This document shows, piece by piece, positions 44,065-53,587 of a DNA stretch of 56,774 nt. The notes below the pieces were generated by a model. That model saw nothing but the letters and a program-made list of their open reading frames with translations, was not told the DNA's origin and searched no databases. Position 1 is the stretch's first letter. Every line of letters starts with the position of its first letter. The stretch is taken from assembly GCF_019331805.1 (NCBI RefSeq), contig NZ_JAHBBE010000015.1:1-56774 (forward strand). The letters run 5' to 3'. This stretch comes from Bifidobacterium pongonis. Its GTDB lineage: Bacteria > Actinomycetota > Actinomycetes > Actinomycetales > Bifidobacteriaceae. A program made the translations under genes and the position numbers.

Positions 44065-47000
44065 TCATTCCCTTGCATGGATTCGCTTCGGGCGTCGCTC
44101 CTTTCCTGATGAGGAGGTCAGCCGGTAGCCGACCATTGCAAGTACCAGTCCTGCCGCGAGGATCACGCCAAGCCAGTTGGCCCGTCCTGTGAACGGCATG
44201 GAAGTCAGGGGTTTCTTGGCGTTGGTGACGATCCAACTGCCGTCTTCAAGCTGCGCGAACCCGTGGGCTTTGGCGAGCGCGGGGAAATCCGCGTTGGTGG
44301 AGGGCACGTTCCGTCCGTCGCTGTCGAGCATGCCGACGGTCACGTTGCCGTCGCTCGTGATCTCGAACGTGTAGTCGGCTCCCGCGTTGGCGGTGTATCC
44401 GTCCGGCGCCGAAACTTCGGTGACCTGGTAGACGGTGTTCTGCTTGAAGCCGGAGATGGTGATGTACCCGTCGCGCGAATCCAGATCGGCCAGCCATTGG
44501 TTGCCGCTGTCGGTGGTTTCGGCTTTGCCGTTGTCGGCCACATACACGTAGCTCGCGGCATCGGTCCCGCACTGGTCGGTGCAGATCGCCCAGCTGGATC
44601 CGGCCAGATAAGCCGAATCCCCGCCTGTCAGCGTCGCCTTGTCGTTATCGTCGATGGTTGCCGAAGCGGCCTTGACCTTGTTCCAGCTGATGGTGCTGAT
44701 CTTCTGGTCGCGCGCGTGGATCTCGTCGTTGGATTCGACGGTGAGCTTATGCGCGGAGACATACTCCTTCATGGTTTTGAGCTGGTCGGTTTCCGCATCG
44801 TTCGTGTCGCGAAGGTAGAAGTAGTACGGTGCCGCGTCCAACTGGTAGCCGTTCGGCGCCTGCGTTTCCACCGCCGCATACAGCGTGCTGGTGGAGAGGT
44901 TGTACAGCGCGCTGCTGGTATCGGTGCCGGCGCGAGAGCTGAGCGTCGCCTGGCCTTCATTACCCGTGGTGATGGTTTTGCTGTATGTGCCGTCGCAGGT
45001 CGTCTGTTCGGCGGTGTTGGTCGCGTTGTCGCTGATATCCACCTTGCAGACGGTGAACGTCGTACCCGGCAGGGTCTTCGGATTATGCAAAGCGGCATCG
45101 GTTTTGACGAGCGTGGTGTCGCCTTGCGCGCCCATGCCGGATACGATGGATTTGATGCTCGTATCCCGCTCGTCGTCCTTCCTGACCGCCTCGTTGCCCT
45201 TGAGCTTGATCGAGTTGCGCACGCTCACCTGCTGGCCCACCACGCCTTTGACTCGCACGGTGTACTTGATTTTCAGGCCGTGGTCGATCCACATGCTCTT
45301 GGGATTGTCGGAGCCGTCATAAGGATCGGAGAGGTTCTTGGGGATGGTGAAGGTGATCGACTGCTTCCTGGTGACCGGGTCGACGGAAATGTCGGCGCTC
45401 ACCTCTTTGGTTTTGTCGCATCGCGGGTCGCTGCCGCCATCGACCAGGGCGCTGTAGTCGCCCAAGTATTCGGCGTTGGGGCTGTCAAGCTCATCCACCA
45501 GCTGGAACGAGTCCGCGTTGCCGACGAAGTTCAGGATCTTCTTGTCGACATCCACCGTGTACACGATGGTGTTGTCGTCCTTAACGTCGCCCCATTTGCC
45601 GAGCACGTTCTCCACGTCCTGCTTGATGCTGGCGGTGCCGGAAGCGTCGTTGCTGACAAGCGATTGGCCGTCGAGCTGGATGCCGGCATGGTTGGTGAAC
45701 ACCATGGTGGTGCCGGCCTTGTAGCCCAGGTCGTTCGCCGTTTCGGGTGTGATGTAGGTGTCGAAGCTGAACACCACGATGGAATGATCCTGCTTGGCTA
45801 TGGCCATGGCCGTACCGTCGCTGTTGGTTCGCGCCGTTTCGGGCATGTCTTTGCTGCTGTCGGTGGTACTGGTGCGCCACGCGGTCAACGTGCCGTCGTT
45901 GGGGGCGGTGAAGGTCAGATTCTGGCCTTGCTGCGTCATGGTCGCGCAGGTCGCGCTGGCACCGGTTTCGGTCTTGCAATCCTTGCTTGTCGAGACGGCG
46001 AAGGTGTCCCAATGCTCGGTCGCATCCGACTTGTCGACGCTGTAATCGAACTTCTGGTTGACGAAACGCCCGTACGTCGGGTAGTCGTCGGCCAGCTTCC
46101 AGCCCTTGGGCAGCGTGTCGGTCATGGTGATCGTCTGCACCTCGCTGAGGTCGGCAATACCGTTGAGCCGGTTGTTGGTGTCGCTGGTCAGCCACCAGGA
46201 CTTCACGCCGTTGCCCCAGACGCGCCAATGCGTGCGCCACCTGCCGTTCGGGCAGTTCTTCTCCACGTATTCCGCCGCTTTGGTTTCGGCGTCGGCGTCG
46301 CTCATGCCGGCGTTCTTCAGCGTGGTCTTGTAGTTGTTCTTCACGGTTTCCGCGGTTTCGAACGTCGCGGCGTCGTTGAAGTCGCTGCCGCCTTCATGTG
46401 TGGCGTCCGCCGACTTGCCGATATGGTTGCCGCCTGAGTAGGTGTAGGTGTCTTCCACCGTCTCCCCCTTGCTCATGCCGCCGACCTTGTAGCTGAACTT
46501 GGCGTAGTTGTGGTACACGTCCGGGTTCTTGTCGAACAACGTGGTGTAGCTGATACGCATCTTCTTGTCGTATTTCTTGGTCGCCCGATCATCGTCGTTC
46601 TTGTACCAGAGCTTGAAGCTGGGCGAGCCGTCGTGCAGGTTCCATGTGTCGCCGGATTCGGCGTTGCCGTCATGGAACCAACCCGCCGGGTAGTCGTATC
46701 CCTTGGGCAGTTCACGCCCGTCGCGGGAGAGGATCTGGTAGTCGCCGGTCACGTCCTTCCAACAGCTGTCCATGGATTCCGTGCACCCTTCGCCGCCGGT
46801 GTATTCCTTGACGCTCAGGTTGAGCGCATCCTGGGAGTACCACATGTGCAGCGTGTTGCCGTCCGAATCGCTGGAGGTCCAATCCTCGTAGAAGTTGAGT
46901 TCGGTGATGTCCTGGTTCTGCGGGTCGAAGTCGATGGTCCACGGCACTTCGAGCACGTTCGGGTGCCCTTCCACCGCCTGGGAGTGCCCGTGCGTCTTCT

Positions 47001-48609
47001 TCAGCAGGTGGATGTCGCTGATGTCCTTGGCGAAGTACCCGGAGGCGTTGCCCTGTTCGGAGCAGGAGTTGCCGTCGATATGGCACACCGTGCCCTTGTT
47101 CTTGAATTCGGCCTTTCCGTCGATCGGCTTGGTGCTGTACACCAGCTTGTATTCGTAGGACCCCGCATCGCTCGGGAAATCATAGGAGAACGACTGGCTG
47201 CCGTCCGACGGCAGAGCGGTGTTGTCGCTCACCAGCGTTTCCGTCTTATTGCCGTCTTTATCGGTTTCGACCTTGTACACCTGCAGGTTGCCGGTATAGT
47301 GCTGCGTCGGGTTGCCGTCGCTGCCCTGCTGCAGTTCGTCGGTGAAACGGTAGCCGCTCAGATCGACCTTGTCGGTTCCCGAATTGATGTTGACCGTCCA
47401 CGTGACGTTGCCGTCGGCATCCAGCGTCTGCCCTGAGGTCTTGCTCACCCAGTTGTAGCTTTTGCCTTTCACCCACGGGTAGTAGGTGGATTCCTTCGGA
47501 CCGCCGCCCTTCCACTGCCACTGGGCGGTGTTCTTCGCGCCGTCGTATTTGCCGCTGCTGGCGTTCGCTTGGGCCGTGTCTTTGACTTCGGTGGTGTAGG
47601 TGATGGTGTAGTCGCCCTTCGGGAGGGTGTCCATATGCATGGTCACGGAATGCTCGTCGTCATCGATATGCGTGTAATCGAAGGTCGCTTTGGCGGCGGC
47701 ATCCACTGCGGCCTGATTGTTCTGGTCGTTCGCGGTGATCTGGAAATCCTGGTTCACGGTCAGGTCGGCGCCGTGCACGTCCTTGAAGTCGAAATCCTGC
47801 ATGTCGGCTTCGGCCGTCAACTTGACTTCACAGGTTTGCTTCAGTCCGCTCGTGTAGTTGCAGCTTTTGCCGCCGCCCACCTGCGCTTTGCTCCACGTCA
47901 CGTCGACCGTGTTGGAGATGCCGGGGAACTCCCATGAGTCCTGGCCGTTGTCCGGAATATTGTCGGCGTCCCAGTTGGTTTTGAACGTGTAGTTGACCCA
48001 ATAGTTCTGGTTCAGACCATGCTTCGTCACGTAATCGCGGTCGAATCGGATCACCAGTTCGGCTTTGCCGTTCTCCCCTTCGACAATCTGCATGGAGCCC
48101 AGCTTTTCGCCGTTCTTCATTTCGTAACGGATCTGCTTGTTTTCGTCGGCGACCGCGCTGTAATCGATCGGAAGCGGGTAGCGCAGATCGAGGTTGTATT
48201 TGGACGGGTCGGTGCTGCCGCCGGTGATGGTGTCGTCGCTCAGGTTCAGTTTCAGCGTGAAGGTGGTCGGCTGGTCCAGTGCGATGTTGTCGATCGAGCT
48301 CGGGTTGCTGTAGGTCTTGTTCTGCGTGTTTCCGTTGTCGTCGCGCGTGGTGACGGTGATGGTGAGGTCGCCGGATGCGATGTCCTTATCGCCGAGCACG
48401 TAATACGAATCCAGGGATGAGGTGGTGTCGGCCGCGTTCGCCAGCACCGGCATGCCCACCAACGCGGACAGCACGAGCGCGAGGGCGATCAGGATGCACT
48501 GCGTCTTGCCTGCGCCCATGCCCAAGCGGCGCGCGCAGGCGCCGTGGGCATGGTTGCCCTCGGCATGACGGGCTGTTTTGCCCGGCGTATGCAGATCCCA
48601 ACGTTTCAC
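44065..48609 (-). CDS. Large pilus tip adhesin with sortase signal
   Basis: A 1514-residue surface protein. The GTG at 48609 is chosen because GAGGAG lies 6 nt upstream. It gives a 35-residue positively charged leader before the signal helix CILIALALVLSALVGMP. The body holds many beta-rich repeats: aromatic-poor, Asp/Thr/Gly-rich, with several isopeptide-type domains. Two C-terminal SpaA-type E-boxes are AAVETQAPNGY and QVTEVSAPDGY. The sorting signal is MPFTG at 1471-1475, followed by a helix and an Arg/Lys tail. No von Willebrand A or lectin domain is obvious. It begins the pilus operon. Ligand unknown. Confidence 0.93.
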   Translation of the reverse strand: MKRWDLHTPGKTARHAEGNHAHGACARRLGMGAGKTQCILIALALVLSALVGMPVLANAADTTSSLDSYYVLGDKDIASGDLTITVTTRDDNGNTQNKTYSNPSSIDNIALDQPTTFTLKLNLSDDTITGGSTDPSKYNLDLRYPLPIDYSAVADENKQIRYEMKNGEKLGSMQIVEGENGKAELVIRFDRDYVTKHGLNQNYWVNYTFKTNWDADNIPDNGQDSWEFPGISNTVDVTWSKAQVGGGKSCNYTSGLKQTCEVKLTAEADMQDFDFKDVHGADLTVNQDFQITANDQNNQAAVDAAAKATFDYTHIDDDEHSVTMHMDTLPKGDYTITYTTEVKDTAQANASSGKYDGAKNTAQWQWKGGGPKESTYYPWVKGKSYNWVSKTSGQTLDADGNVTWTVNINSGTDKVDLSGYRFTDELQQGSDGNPTQHYTGNLQVYKVETDKDGNKTETLVSDNTALPSDGSQSFSYDFPSDAGSYEYKLVYSTKPIDGKAEFKNKGTVCHIDGNSCSEQGNASGYFAKDISDIHLLKKTHGHSQAVEGHPNVLEVPWTIDFDPQNQDITELNFYEDWTSSDSDGNTLHMWYSQDALNLSVKEYTGGEGCTESMDSCWKDVTGDYQILSRDGRELPKGYDYPAGWFHDGNAESGDTWNLHDGSPSFKLWYKNDDDRATKKYDKKMRISYTTLFDKNPDVYHNYAKFSYKVGGMSKGETVEDTYTYSGGNHIGKSADATHEGGSDFNDAATFETAETVKNNYKTTLKNAGMSDADAETKAAEYVEKNCPNGRWRTHWRVWGNGVKSWWLTSDTNNRLNGIADLSEVQTITMTDTLPKGWKLADDYPTYGRFVNQKFDYSVDKSDATEHWDTFAVSTSKDCKTETGASATCATMTQQGQNLTFTAPNDGTLTAWRTSTTDSSKDMPETARTNSDGTAMAIAKQDHSIVVFSFDTYITPETANDLGYKAGTTMVFTNHAGIQLDGQSLVSNDASGTASIKQDVENVLGKWGDVKDDNTIVYTVDVDKKILNFVGNADSFQLVDELDSPNAEYLGDYSALVDGGSDPRCDKTKEVSADISVDPVTRKQSITFTIPKNLSDPYDGSDNPKSMWIDHGLKIKYTVRVKGVVGQQVSVRNSIKLKGNEAVRKDDERDTSIKSIVSGMGAQGDTTLVKTDAALHNPKTLPGTTFTVCKVDISDNATNTAEQTTCDGTYSKTITTGNEGQATLSSRAGTDTSSALYNLSTSTLYAAVETQAPNGYQLDAAPYYFYLRDTNDAETDQLKTMKEYVSAHKLTVESNDEIHARDQKISTISWNKVKAASATIDDNDKATLTGGDSAYLAGSSWAICTDQCGTDAASYVYVADNGKAETTDSGNQWLADLDSRDGYITISGFKQNTVYQVTEVSAPDGYTANAGADYTFEITSDGNVTVGMLDSDGRNVPSTNADFPALAKAHGFAQLEDGSWIVTNAKKPLTSMPFTGRANWLGVILAAGLVLAMVGYRLTSSSGKERRPKRIHARE

Positions 48610-48714
48610 TATGTACTCCTCGTACTCCTCAACTGCGTATGGGTGCGCCGCCCCACGCGGAACCCTTCTCGCGTTCCCGCAATGCGTCGCACCCACATCA
48701 ACTCAAGCGCTTCA

Positions 48715-48729
48715 TTTACACAGTGTAAA
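48715..48729. promoter_or_regulatory. Palindromic candidate operator upstream of the pilus operon
   Basis: TTTACACAGTGTAAA is a perfect 15-bp inverted repeat 106 bp before the tip-adhesin start, in AT-rich sequence. It resembles a small repressor site. Confidence 0.45.
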
Positions 48730-49291
48730 CACTTAACACACTTAAGCAAATGAGGGCTATTTCAGATTCGTTGTGCTGCATGACTTTTAGGCGGCTTGTT
48801 TGAATCGTTTTCATTGCGGTAATTACCGATTGTTAGCTTAATCGCTTCAGTAATTGGGGATATGAAAATCCCCATGAAATCAGGCATGGAAAATTTCTTT
48901 CTGAAAATACAAAATAACGTCGCCGGCGCATTCGGGCAGCTTCCGGCGACATCTCTTCAAAGTGGCGTAAAACCGTCTGCGCAAACGTTAGCATCGGCGT
49001 GTCGCACTTGCTTCCCTTGCCGTATTTCAGGCATTGAAAACGGGCATTTCCATGACCAATGACCATGCGTTGTCATTGAGGGAACGCTAACAGTGCTGAT
49101 TTTCCAGTACTTAAATGTAACTTAAGCAATTTCTCTACACTTCGGATCCCCGAACCTTCGCCCCAAGCCGCCCTCGTTCAAACCGTCTGAACCTCCCCAA
49201 ACCGTCTGAACCGTCTCTCGAACCGCTCCGACTACCTTGTTCCCACCCGTTCCACCCGTTCCCGCAGCGGTGCGCCCACGCGTGCGGCCAT
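48730..49291 (-). other. Gene-free AT-rich leader of the pilus operon
   Basis: I see no credible gene here. The stretch 48730-49130 is clearly more AT-rich than its surroundings. It contains hairpins GGGGATATGAAAATCCCC (48857-48874) and GTCGCCGG...CCGGCGAC (48919-48950), and a CAATGAC...GTCATTG pair near 49060-49080. The word CTTAAGCAA occurs near 48741 and 49122. From 49179 two copies of CAAACCGTCTGAACC (49179-49193, 49198-49212) and three CCCGTTCC-like words follow. Promoters of the operon must lie here, but no consensus stands out. Confidence 0.5.
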
Positions 49292-49479
49292 CTCGCCTAT
49301 AGGTGGCAGATTCCAGCCCCCTCCACGAACCAGGTGGCTTATATATGGCATCAAAACCGGAAAACCCCGAGTACGAACGCCGGAATTCCAACGCGCATAC
49401 CCGGGGCTCCCACGCAAAAGTGCCATACATAAGCCACCTGGCAAATCCCGAACGCCAAAATCCGCCACATATAAGCGAG
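49292..49479. repeat. 188-bp palindromic element, right copy (pilus-locus side)
   Basis: Imperfect inverted repeat centred at 49385/49386 on the same GGAATTCC core as the left copy. It shares the arm blocks ACCAGGTGGCTTATATATGGCA, TGGCAGATT, AAAACCCCG and TGCCATACATAAGCCACCTGG. The arms have decayed more than in the left copy. With the copy at 41084-41279 it brackets the whole pilus operon. Confidence 0.92.
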
Positions 49480-49589
49480 GTAGCGCCGCCCCTCCCCCAT
49501 TCGCAGGGCAATGGCCCCTGCCCCAACAACCCGGCAGACCCAACACCCAGTGAACCCCAGCAACCCGCGCGAACCCACCCCAACAAAAA

Positions 49590-49627
49590 CGGGGCCCGCG
49601 CGGATGGAATCATCCGCGCAGGCCCCG
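49590..49627 (-). terminator. Terminator after fhs
   Basis: CGGGGCCCGCGCGGATG pairs with CATCCGCGCAGGCCCCG over 17 positions (4-nt loop, one mismatch), 60 bp past the fhs stop. GTTTTTGTTG follows on the minus strand. Confidence 0.88.
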
Positions 49628-49686
49628 CCCGAAAATCGCAGTCGGCCACACCTACGGCGCCGGCCGCCCAGCCTCCGGCAGCCGGA

Positions 49687-51204
49687 TCAGACGATCTTCG
49701 GCATCGGAGTGGTCAGCGACGTGGTGAGGTTCACATGCACCAAGCCTGCACCGGCGTGCACTTCCACTTTCTTCAGGGTGACGGTGCGCTCCTCCTCCGG
49801 AGCACGGTCGTTGTCGGTCATGGTAGCCGGGGACTTCACCGCGACCAGCGCAAGCTTGGTGATGTCGATGCCGACGCTCTCGCACAGCGAGATCGCCTCA
49901 TCGCGGGAAGCGACGAAACCATCCTTGAGCAGAATGCGCTCGGCCGGCACGCCGTACGCATGTTCGGCGACCCACTTGGCGTCCTCGACCACGGACATGC
50001 CGCTGTGGCTGCTCGGGCGCGCGGGGGCCGCGGCGTTCTGCAGCACGTCGACGAAGGCGTCCAGCTGCGGGGCCAGCGCCTCGCCGCCGTCACGGAACAG
50101 GTTGCCGATGATCGGCTCACGGAACTCCAGATCCTTGGCGGTCTGCTTCAGGGCCGGCACCTGGTCGTCCTCGCCCTCCCACAGGTTGATGAGCGGGAAG
50201 GTCGGGATATCCAGGCTTTCGAGGCGCTGCACGTGGAACGGGTAACGCCATGCCAGCTCCGGGTCGTCGCGCCAGGTGGAGGCGCGGGTCACGACGATGG
50301 CGGCGGACGGCCACTGCGCGTCGAACTCGCGGCATGCGATGTCGAGCCACTTCTGTGCGCCGGCGTCGGTGCCGTACCCGGCTTCGACGATGACCACGTC
50401 ATGCAGCGCGCACGCCATCTCCACGGAGACCAGCGTCGGGATGCCGATGGACACGTTGGCGAACGGACCGCCGTGCACGTACACGGGGGAACCGTTCACG
50501 GTTTCGGTCTTGGCGGGCTTGACCGCGTCGGCCAGGATGCCGGTGATGCGCCACAGGTCGACGAATTCACCGAAGGTCACGCCCTTGCCGTCCTTGGTGC
50601 CGGCGATCATTCTGGACACGCGGTCGGCAATCTCATCCATGGAACGGGACAGCACCACGATCTGCATGAGCTCGCAGGTCGGGGTGAGTACCACGCGCTC
50701 GGGCACATCGCCCTTGCCGCGGTCCACCGCGATCTGGCGCAGGGAGCGGGACGGCACTTCGGAGACGCGCGGCACGAGGATGGTGTCCAGCTTGCCTTCG
50801 TCCACGGCCTTCTCGGCGAAGGAGACCAGCAGGTTCTGGGCGGCCTCGATGGCACCCATCTCACCGCACAGACCCCAGTCGATCAGCTCCGGGTGGGTCA
50901 GGGAGGCCTTGCCGCCACCGGATGCACCGCCCTTGGAACCGGCTGCGGTGATGCCCATGCTCGGCTGGCGCAGCACGGCGGCCGCGTCGATGCCACGCTC
51001 GTTCAGCGCGTCGATGAGCGCGATGGTGGTGGTGGTCTTGCCTTCGCCGCGGCTCGCCTTCAGCGGGGTGTCGGCGGTGACGAGCACGACCTTGCCGTGC
51101 TTGCGCGGGGCGTCGGGGTTGTTCTTCAGGTAATCGAGATAGCCGAAGGCGTCGATCTTCTGCACCAGGCCGTACTGGCTGGTGAAGTCCTCGATGGAAG
51201 TCAT
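49687..51204 (-). CDS. fhs: Formate--tetrahydrofolate ligase
   Basis: Makes 10-formyl-tetrahydrofolate from formate, THF and ATP, for purines and initiator formyl-Met-tRNA. The P-loop is KASRGEGKTTTT, followed by RQPSMGITAAGSKGGASGGG, the conserved substrate loop (RQPS in place of the common REPS). It is 505 residues, about 50 shorter than the usual 555. The core motifs are present, so it is a compact version rather than a truncation. It lies immediately outside the right palindromic element. The gap to the dipeptidase has repeated GGTTGCGGTTGCC words. Confidence 0.93.
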   Translation of the reverse strand: MTSIEDFTSQYGLVQKIDAFGYLDYLKNNPDAPRKHGKVVLVTADTPLKASRGEGKTTTTIALIDALNERGIDAAAVLRQPSMGITAAGSKGGASGGGKASLTHPELIDWGLCGEMGAIEAAQNLLVSFAEKAVDEGKLDTILVPRVSEVPSRSLRQIAVDRGKGDVPERVVLTPTCELMQIVVLSRSMDEIADRVSRMIAGTKDGKGVTFGEFVDLWRITGILADAVKPAKTETVNGSPVYVHGGPFANVSIGIPTLVSVEMACALHDVVIVEAGYGTDAGAQKWLDIACREFDAQWPSAAIVVTRASTWRDDPELAWRYPFHVQRLESLDIPTFPLINLWEGEDDQVPALKQTAKDLEFREPIIGNLFRDGGEALAPQLDAFVDVLQNAAAPARPSSHSGMSVVEDAKWVAEHAYGVPAERILLKDGFVASRDEAISLCESVGIDITKLALVAVKSPATMTDNDRAPEEERTVTLKKVEVHAGAGLVHVNLTTSLTTPMPKIV

Positions 51205-51312
51205 TCGTTTGTACCTTTCCTTGTGTTCCCTGGGGTTCTCTGGGCTCCCGGGAGTCCCGGGTGTTCCCTGTTGCGGTCGGTTGCGGTTGCCGCCGGTTGC
51301 GGTTGCCCGCGA

Positions 51313-52905
51313 TCAGAAATCGGACATGTGGAAACCGTTCTTCATCGCCATGCTGCGCGTGTACAGCACGGAGTCGAGAAGCTTATCGGTTTCCTCCTTC
51401 AGCTGGTCGGCCATGGTCTGGTTTGCCGCGGCGAGCACGTCGCGCACTTCGCCGTTGCGCACGGAGGCGATGATCTCCTCCGGTTCCATCGGCTCGATGT
51501 CGCCTTCGACGTTGTCGGCGTCGAATTCGCCCTGTACGGCGGAATCCAGACGCGCGGCCTGCTCATCGGTGGCGGCGACCATGCGGTGGCCCATCGCGCC
51601 GGTCTTCTCCTGGTAGCGTTCGACCGCGTTGGCGGTGTCGGCGAAGGCACCGTCGCACAGCGCGGCGATGATGCGGTTCTCCCAGTAGAAGTTCTCGCTG
51701 GTCACGCGCGTGGTGGTGTCGGCCATGTACGCGGGGGTGGTGTCGACGTTGGCGTAGAACGGCACCAGCGTGTTGAACGGGTTGGAACCGTAGGCCATCC
51801 ACTGGATCGCGCGGTATGCCTGCGGGCGGTACGGGCGCAGCTGCAGCACGGCGAGCTGGCTCTGGCGGTTGATGCCGATCGGACGGTACATGTGGTGCGT
51901 GCGCTCGTCGCCGAGCTTGCCGTACGGATCGTACGGGGTGCCCTGGTAGTGCCCGGACAGCACGTACTTGATGTCTTCGATGGTCACCTTGCGTTCCGGC
52001 TGACGTGCCCACGGGATGTCGTTGCTTTCGGGGCGATGGTCGGCGTCCGGGCCGTCCCACACTTCGTCATACGGGTTGAGGAAGCGCTGCATCCACCATG
52101 CGCGCGGCGTGTTGTACACGTGGTCGGAATCGGAGTGCGAACCGAAGGCGTCGCGCGGGTTGAACGGCGAGGTCGCTTCGACGGCCAGGTCGAGGTGGTT
52201 GCGTTCGATGAACTCGCCCAGATCGGCGGAGCACATGTGTTCGATCTGCTCGCCCAGGGCGTCGTCCAGGTCGAATTCGTCGATGCCCAGCTGGTTCGGC
52301 ATGGTCACGTATGCGGCATCCGGCACGCGCTTGGCGATCCAATGGTGTCCGCCGACGGTTTCCATCCACCAGATTTCGTTCACGTCGGAGAATGCGACGC
52401 CGTTCATCTCGTAGGTGCCGTATTCCTCCAGCAGTGCGCCCAGTCGTTCCACGCCTTCACGCGCGGTCTTGACGTACGGCAGGACGATGGTGAGGAAGTC
52501 CTCTTCACCGATGCCGCCCGCGATTTCGGGCTCATAGCCTTCCTCGCCTTCCTTTCCCTTGGCCGGAATACGCTCCACGAACGGGTCGGCGCCGAGCACG
52601 CGCTCGTTGGTGGTCAGGGTTTCGGTGGCGCTCATGGCCACGTTGGCCTCGTTCACACCGGCTTCGCCCCACAGGCCTTCCTTGAGGTCGGCGTTGGGGA
52701 CGCTGGTGTACTGCATGGGATCGTCCGGCAGTTCGATGCGGACGTGGGAGATGACCGCCTGGTACGTGCGCGGCTGGTCCTCCGGCTTGACGACGACGAA
52801 CCGCTTGGGGCAGAATTCGCCGTTCGCGGAATCCTCGTTGCGGGCGATGATGGTGGAGCCGTCATAGCTCGCATCCTTGCCTACCAGAATCGTGGTGCAG
52901 GCCAT
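51313..52905 (-). CDS. Dipeptidase of peptidase family C69 (PepD-like)
   Basis: A 530-residue Ntn-hydrolase that cleaves dipeptides. The nucleophile is C3 in MACTTILVGKDAS, exposed at the N-terminus after removal of two residues, the shortest type of C69 propeptide. NEDSANGEFCPKRF and WWMETVGGHHW are also conserved. No signal peptide, so it works in the cytoplasm. AAAGGAA precedes the ATG at 52905. A frame continuing to 53004 is rejected because Cys3 must be near the start. It lies between fhs and the PEBP gene on the same strand. Confidence 0.95.
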   Translation of the reverse strand: MACTTILVGKDASYDGSTIIARNEDSANGEFCPKRFVVVKPEDQPRTYQAVISHVRIELPDDPMQYTSVPNADLKEGLWGEAGVNEANVAMSATETLTTNERVLGADPFVERIPAKGKEGEEGYEPEIAGGIGEEDFLTIVLPYVKTAREGVERLGALLEEYGTYEMNGVAFSDVNEIWWMETVGGHHWIAKRVPDAAYVTMPNQLGIDEFDLDDALGEQIEHMCSADLGEFIERNHLDLAVEATSPFNPRDAFGSHSDSDHVYNTPRAWWMQRFLNPYDEVWDGPDADHRPESNDIPWARQPERKVTIEDIKYVLSGHYQGTPYDPYGKLGDERTHHMYRPIGINRQSQLAVLQLRPYRPQAYRAIQWMAYGSNPFNTLVPFYANVDTTPAYMADTTTRVTSENFYWENRIIAALCDGAFADTANAVERYQEKTGAMGHRMVAATDEQAARLDSAVQGEFDADNVEGDIEPMEPEEIIASVRNGEVRDVLAAANQTMADQLKEETDKLLDSVLYTRSMAMKNGFHMSDF

Positions 52906-53025
52906 GGTTTCCTTTCTGTTCTTGGTGATGTGCTCCCCATGGGGAGCGAAGTATCTATGCGTCTGGATGTCGGCGGAACCGTTCAGCCACGCATACCCAG
53001 ACATGACCGTTCGGGCGCGTACGAC

Positions 53026-53580
53026 TCAGGCGCGACCCGTGACGAACATGACGCCCTGATCGGGGTTCTCCCCCGACTCGCGCAGTCCGCGAAGCAGCTC
53101 GTTCATCCAGAAGCCCTGGTTCAATCCGGGCAGCGGCTGCTTCGTGGCCCACACGTGCAGGCAGTAGTCATGATCCTTGTCGGGCGGCTGCGGGCCGTTG
53201 TAACGCATCGTGAGCGCCGGGTCGGCGTTACGACCGACGAAATGCGATGCCGAGGAGTTGCGGCCCTGCACGGCTTCGGGGATCATGGCGGGCATTTGGC
53301 GGGAGAAGTCCGGCGGAATGGCCAGCGCGTGGGAATCGTTGAAATCGAACATCAGCGCGTCGATGGGCAGGTTCGCTACCGTCCAATGGATCCATTCGAA
53401 TCCGCAGACGGGGATGGAGTCGGGGTCGGTGAACGCCCAGTGCAGATACCGCGCTTCTGGGTCGACCTCGTCGATGTAGAAGGGGAAGGAGATGGATGGC
53501 ACGCCTTCCACCCGGTATTCCGGTGCCGCGGCCTTGGCGAAGTCGTCGGGCACGACTGTGAAATCAGCGGAGATCTTCAT
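53026..53580 (-). CDS. YbhB/YbcL family (PEBP) protein
   Basis: A 184-residue member of the phosphatidylethanolamine-binding protein family, soluble, with no signal peptide. It has a ligand-site motif DPDS in HWAFTDPDSIPVCGF and the EWIHWTVANLP strand. Bacterial PEBP function is unclear; kinase inhibition is known for some relatives. The ATG at 53580 has no Shine-Dalgarno. TACACT ends 7 nt before it, indicating a leaderless message. A perfect 16-bp palindrome (GCTCCCCATGGGGAGC, 52932-52947) follows the gene. Confidence 0.9.
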   Translation of the reverse strand: MKISADFTVVPDDFAKAAAPEYRVEGVPSISFPFYIDEVDPEARYLHWAFTDPDSIPVCGFEWIHWTVANLPIDALMFDFNDSHALAIPPDFSRQMPAMIPEAVQGRNSSASHFVGRNADPALTMRYNGPQPPDKDHDYCLHVWATKQPLPGLNQGFWMNELLRGLRESGENPDQGVMFVTGRA

Positions 53581-53587
53581 ACGCTTC

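Noticed and set aside
44263..46437. Plus-strand open frame of 724 codons opposite the pilus tip gene
   Set aside because: Antisense to the tip adhesin. Composition is GC-shadow-like, with no start signal.
48600..49290. Poly-G or other homopolymer tract for phase variation of the pilus
   Set aside because: I looked for runs of seven or more identical bases near the tip gene start and leader and found none.
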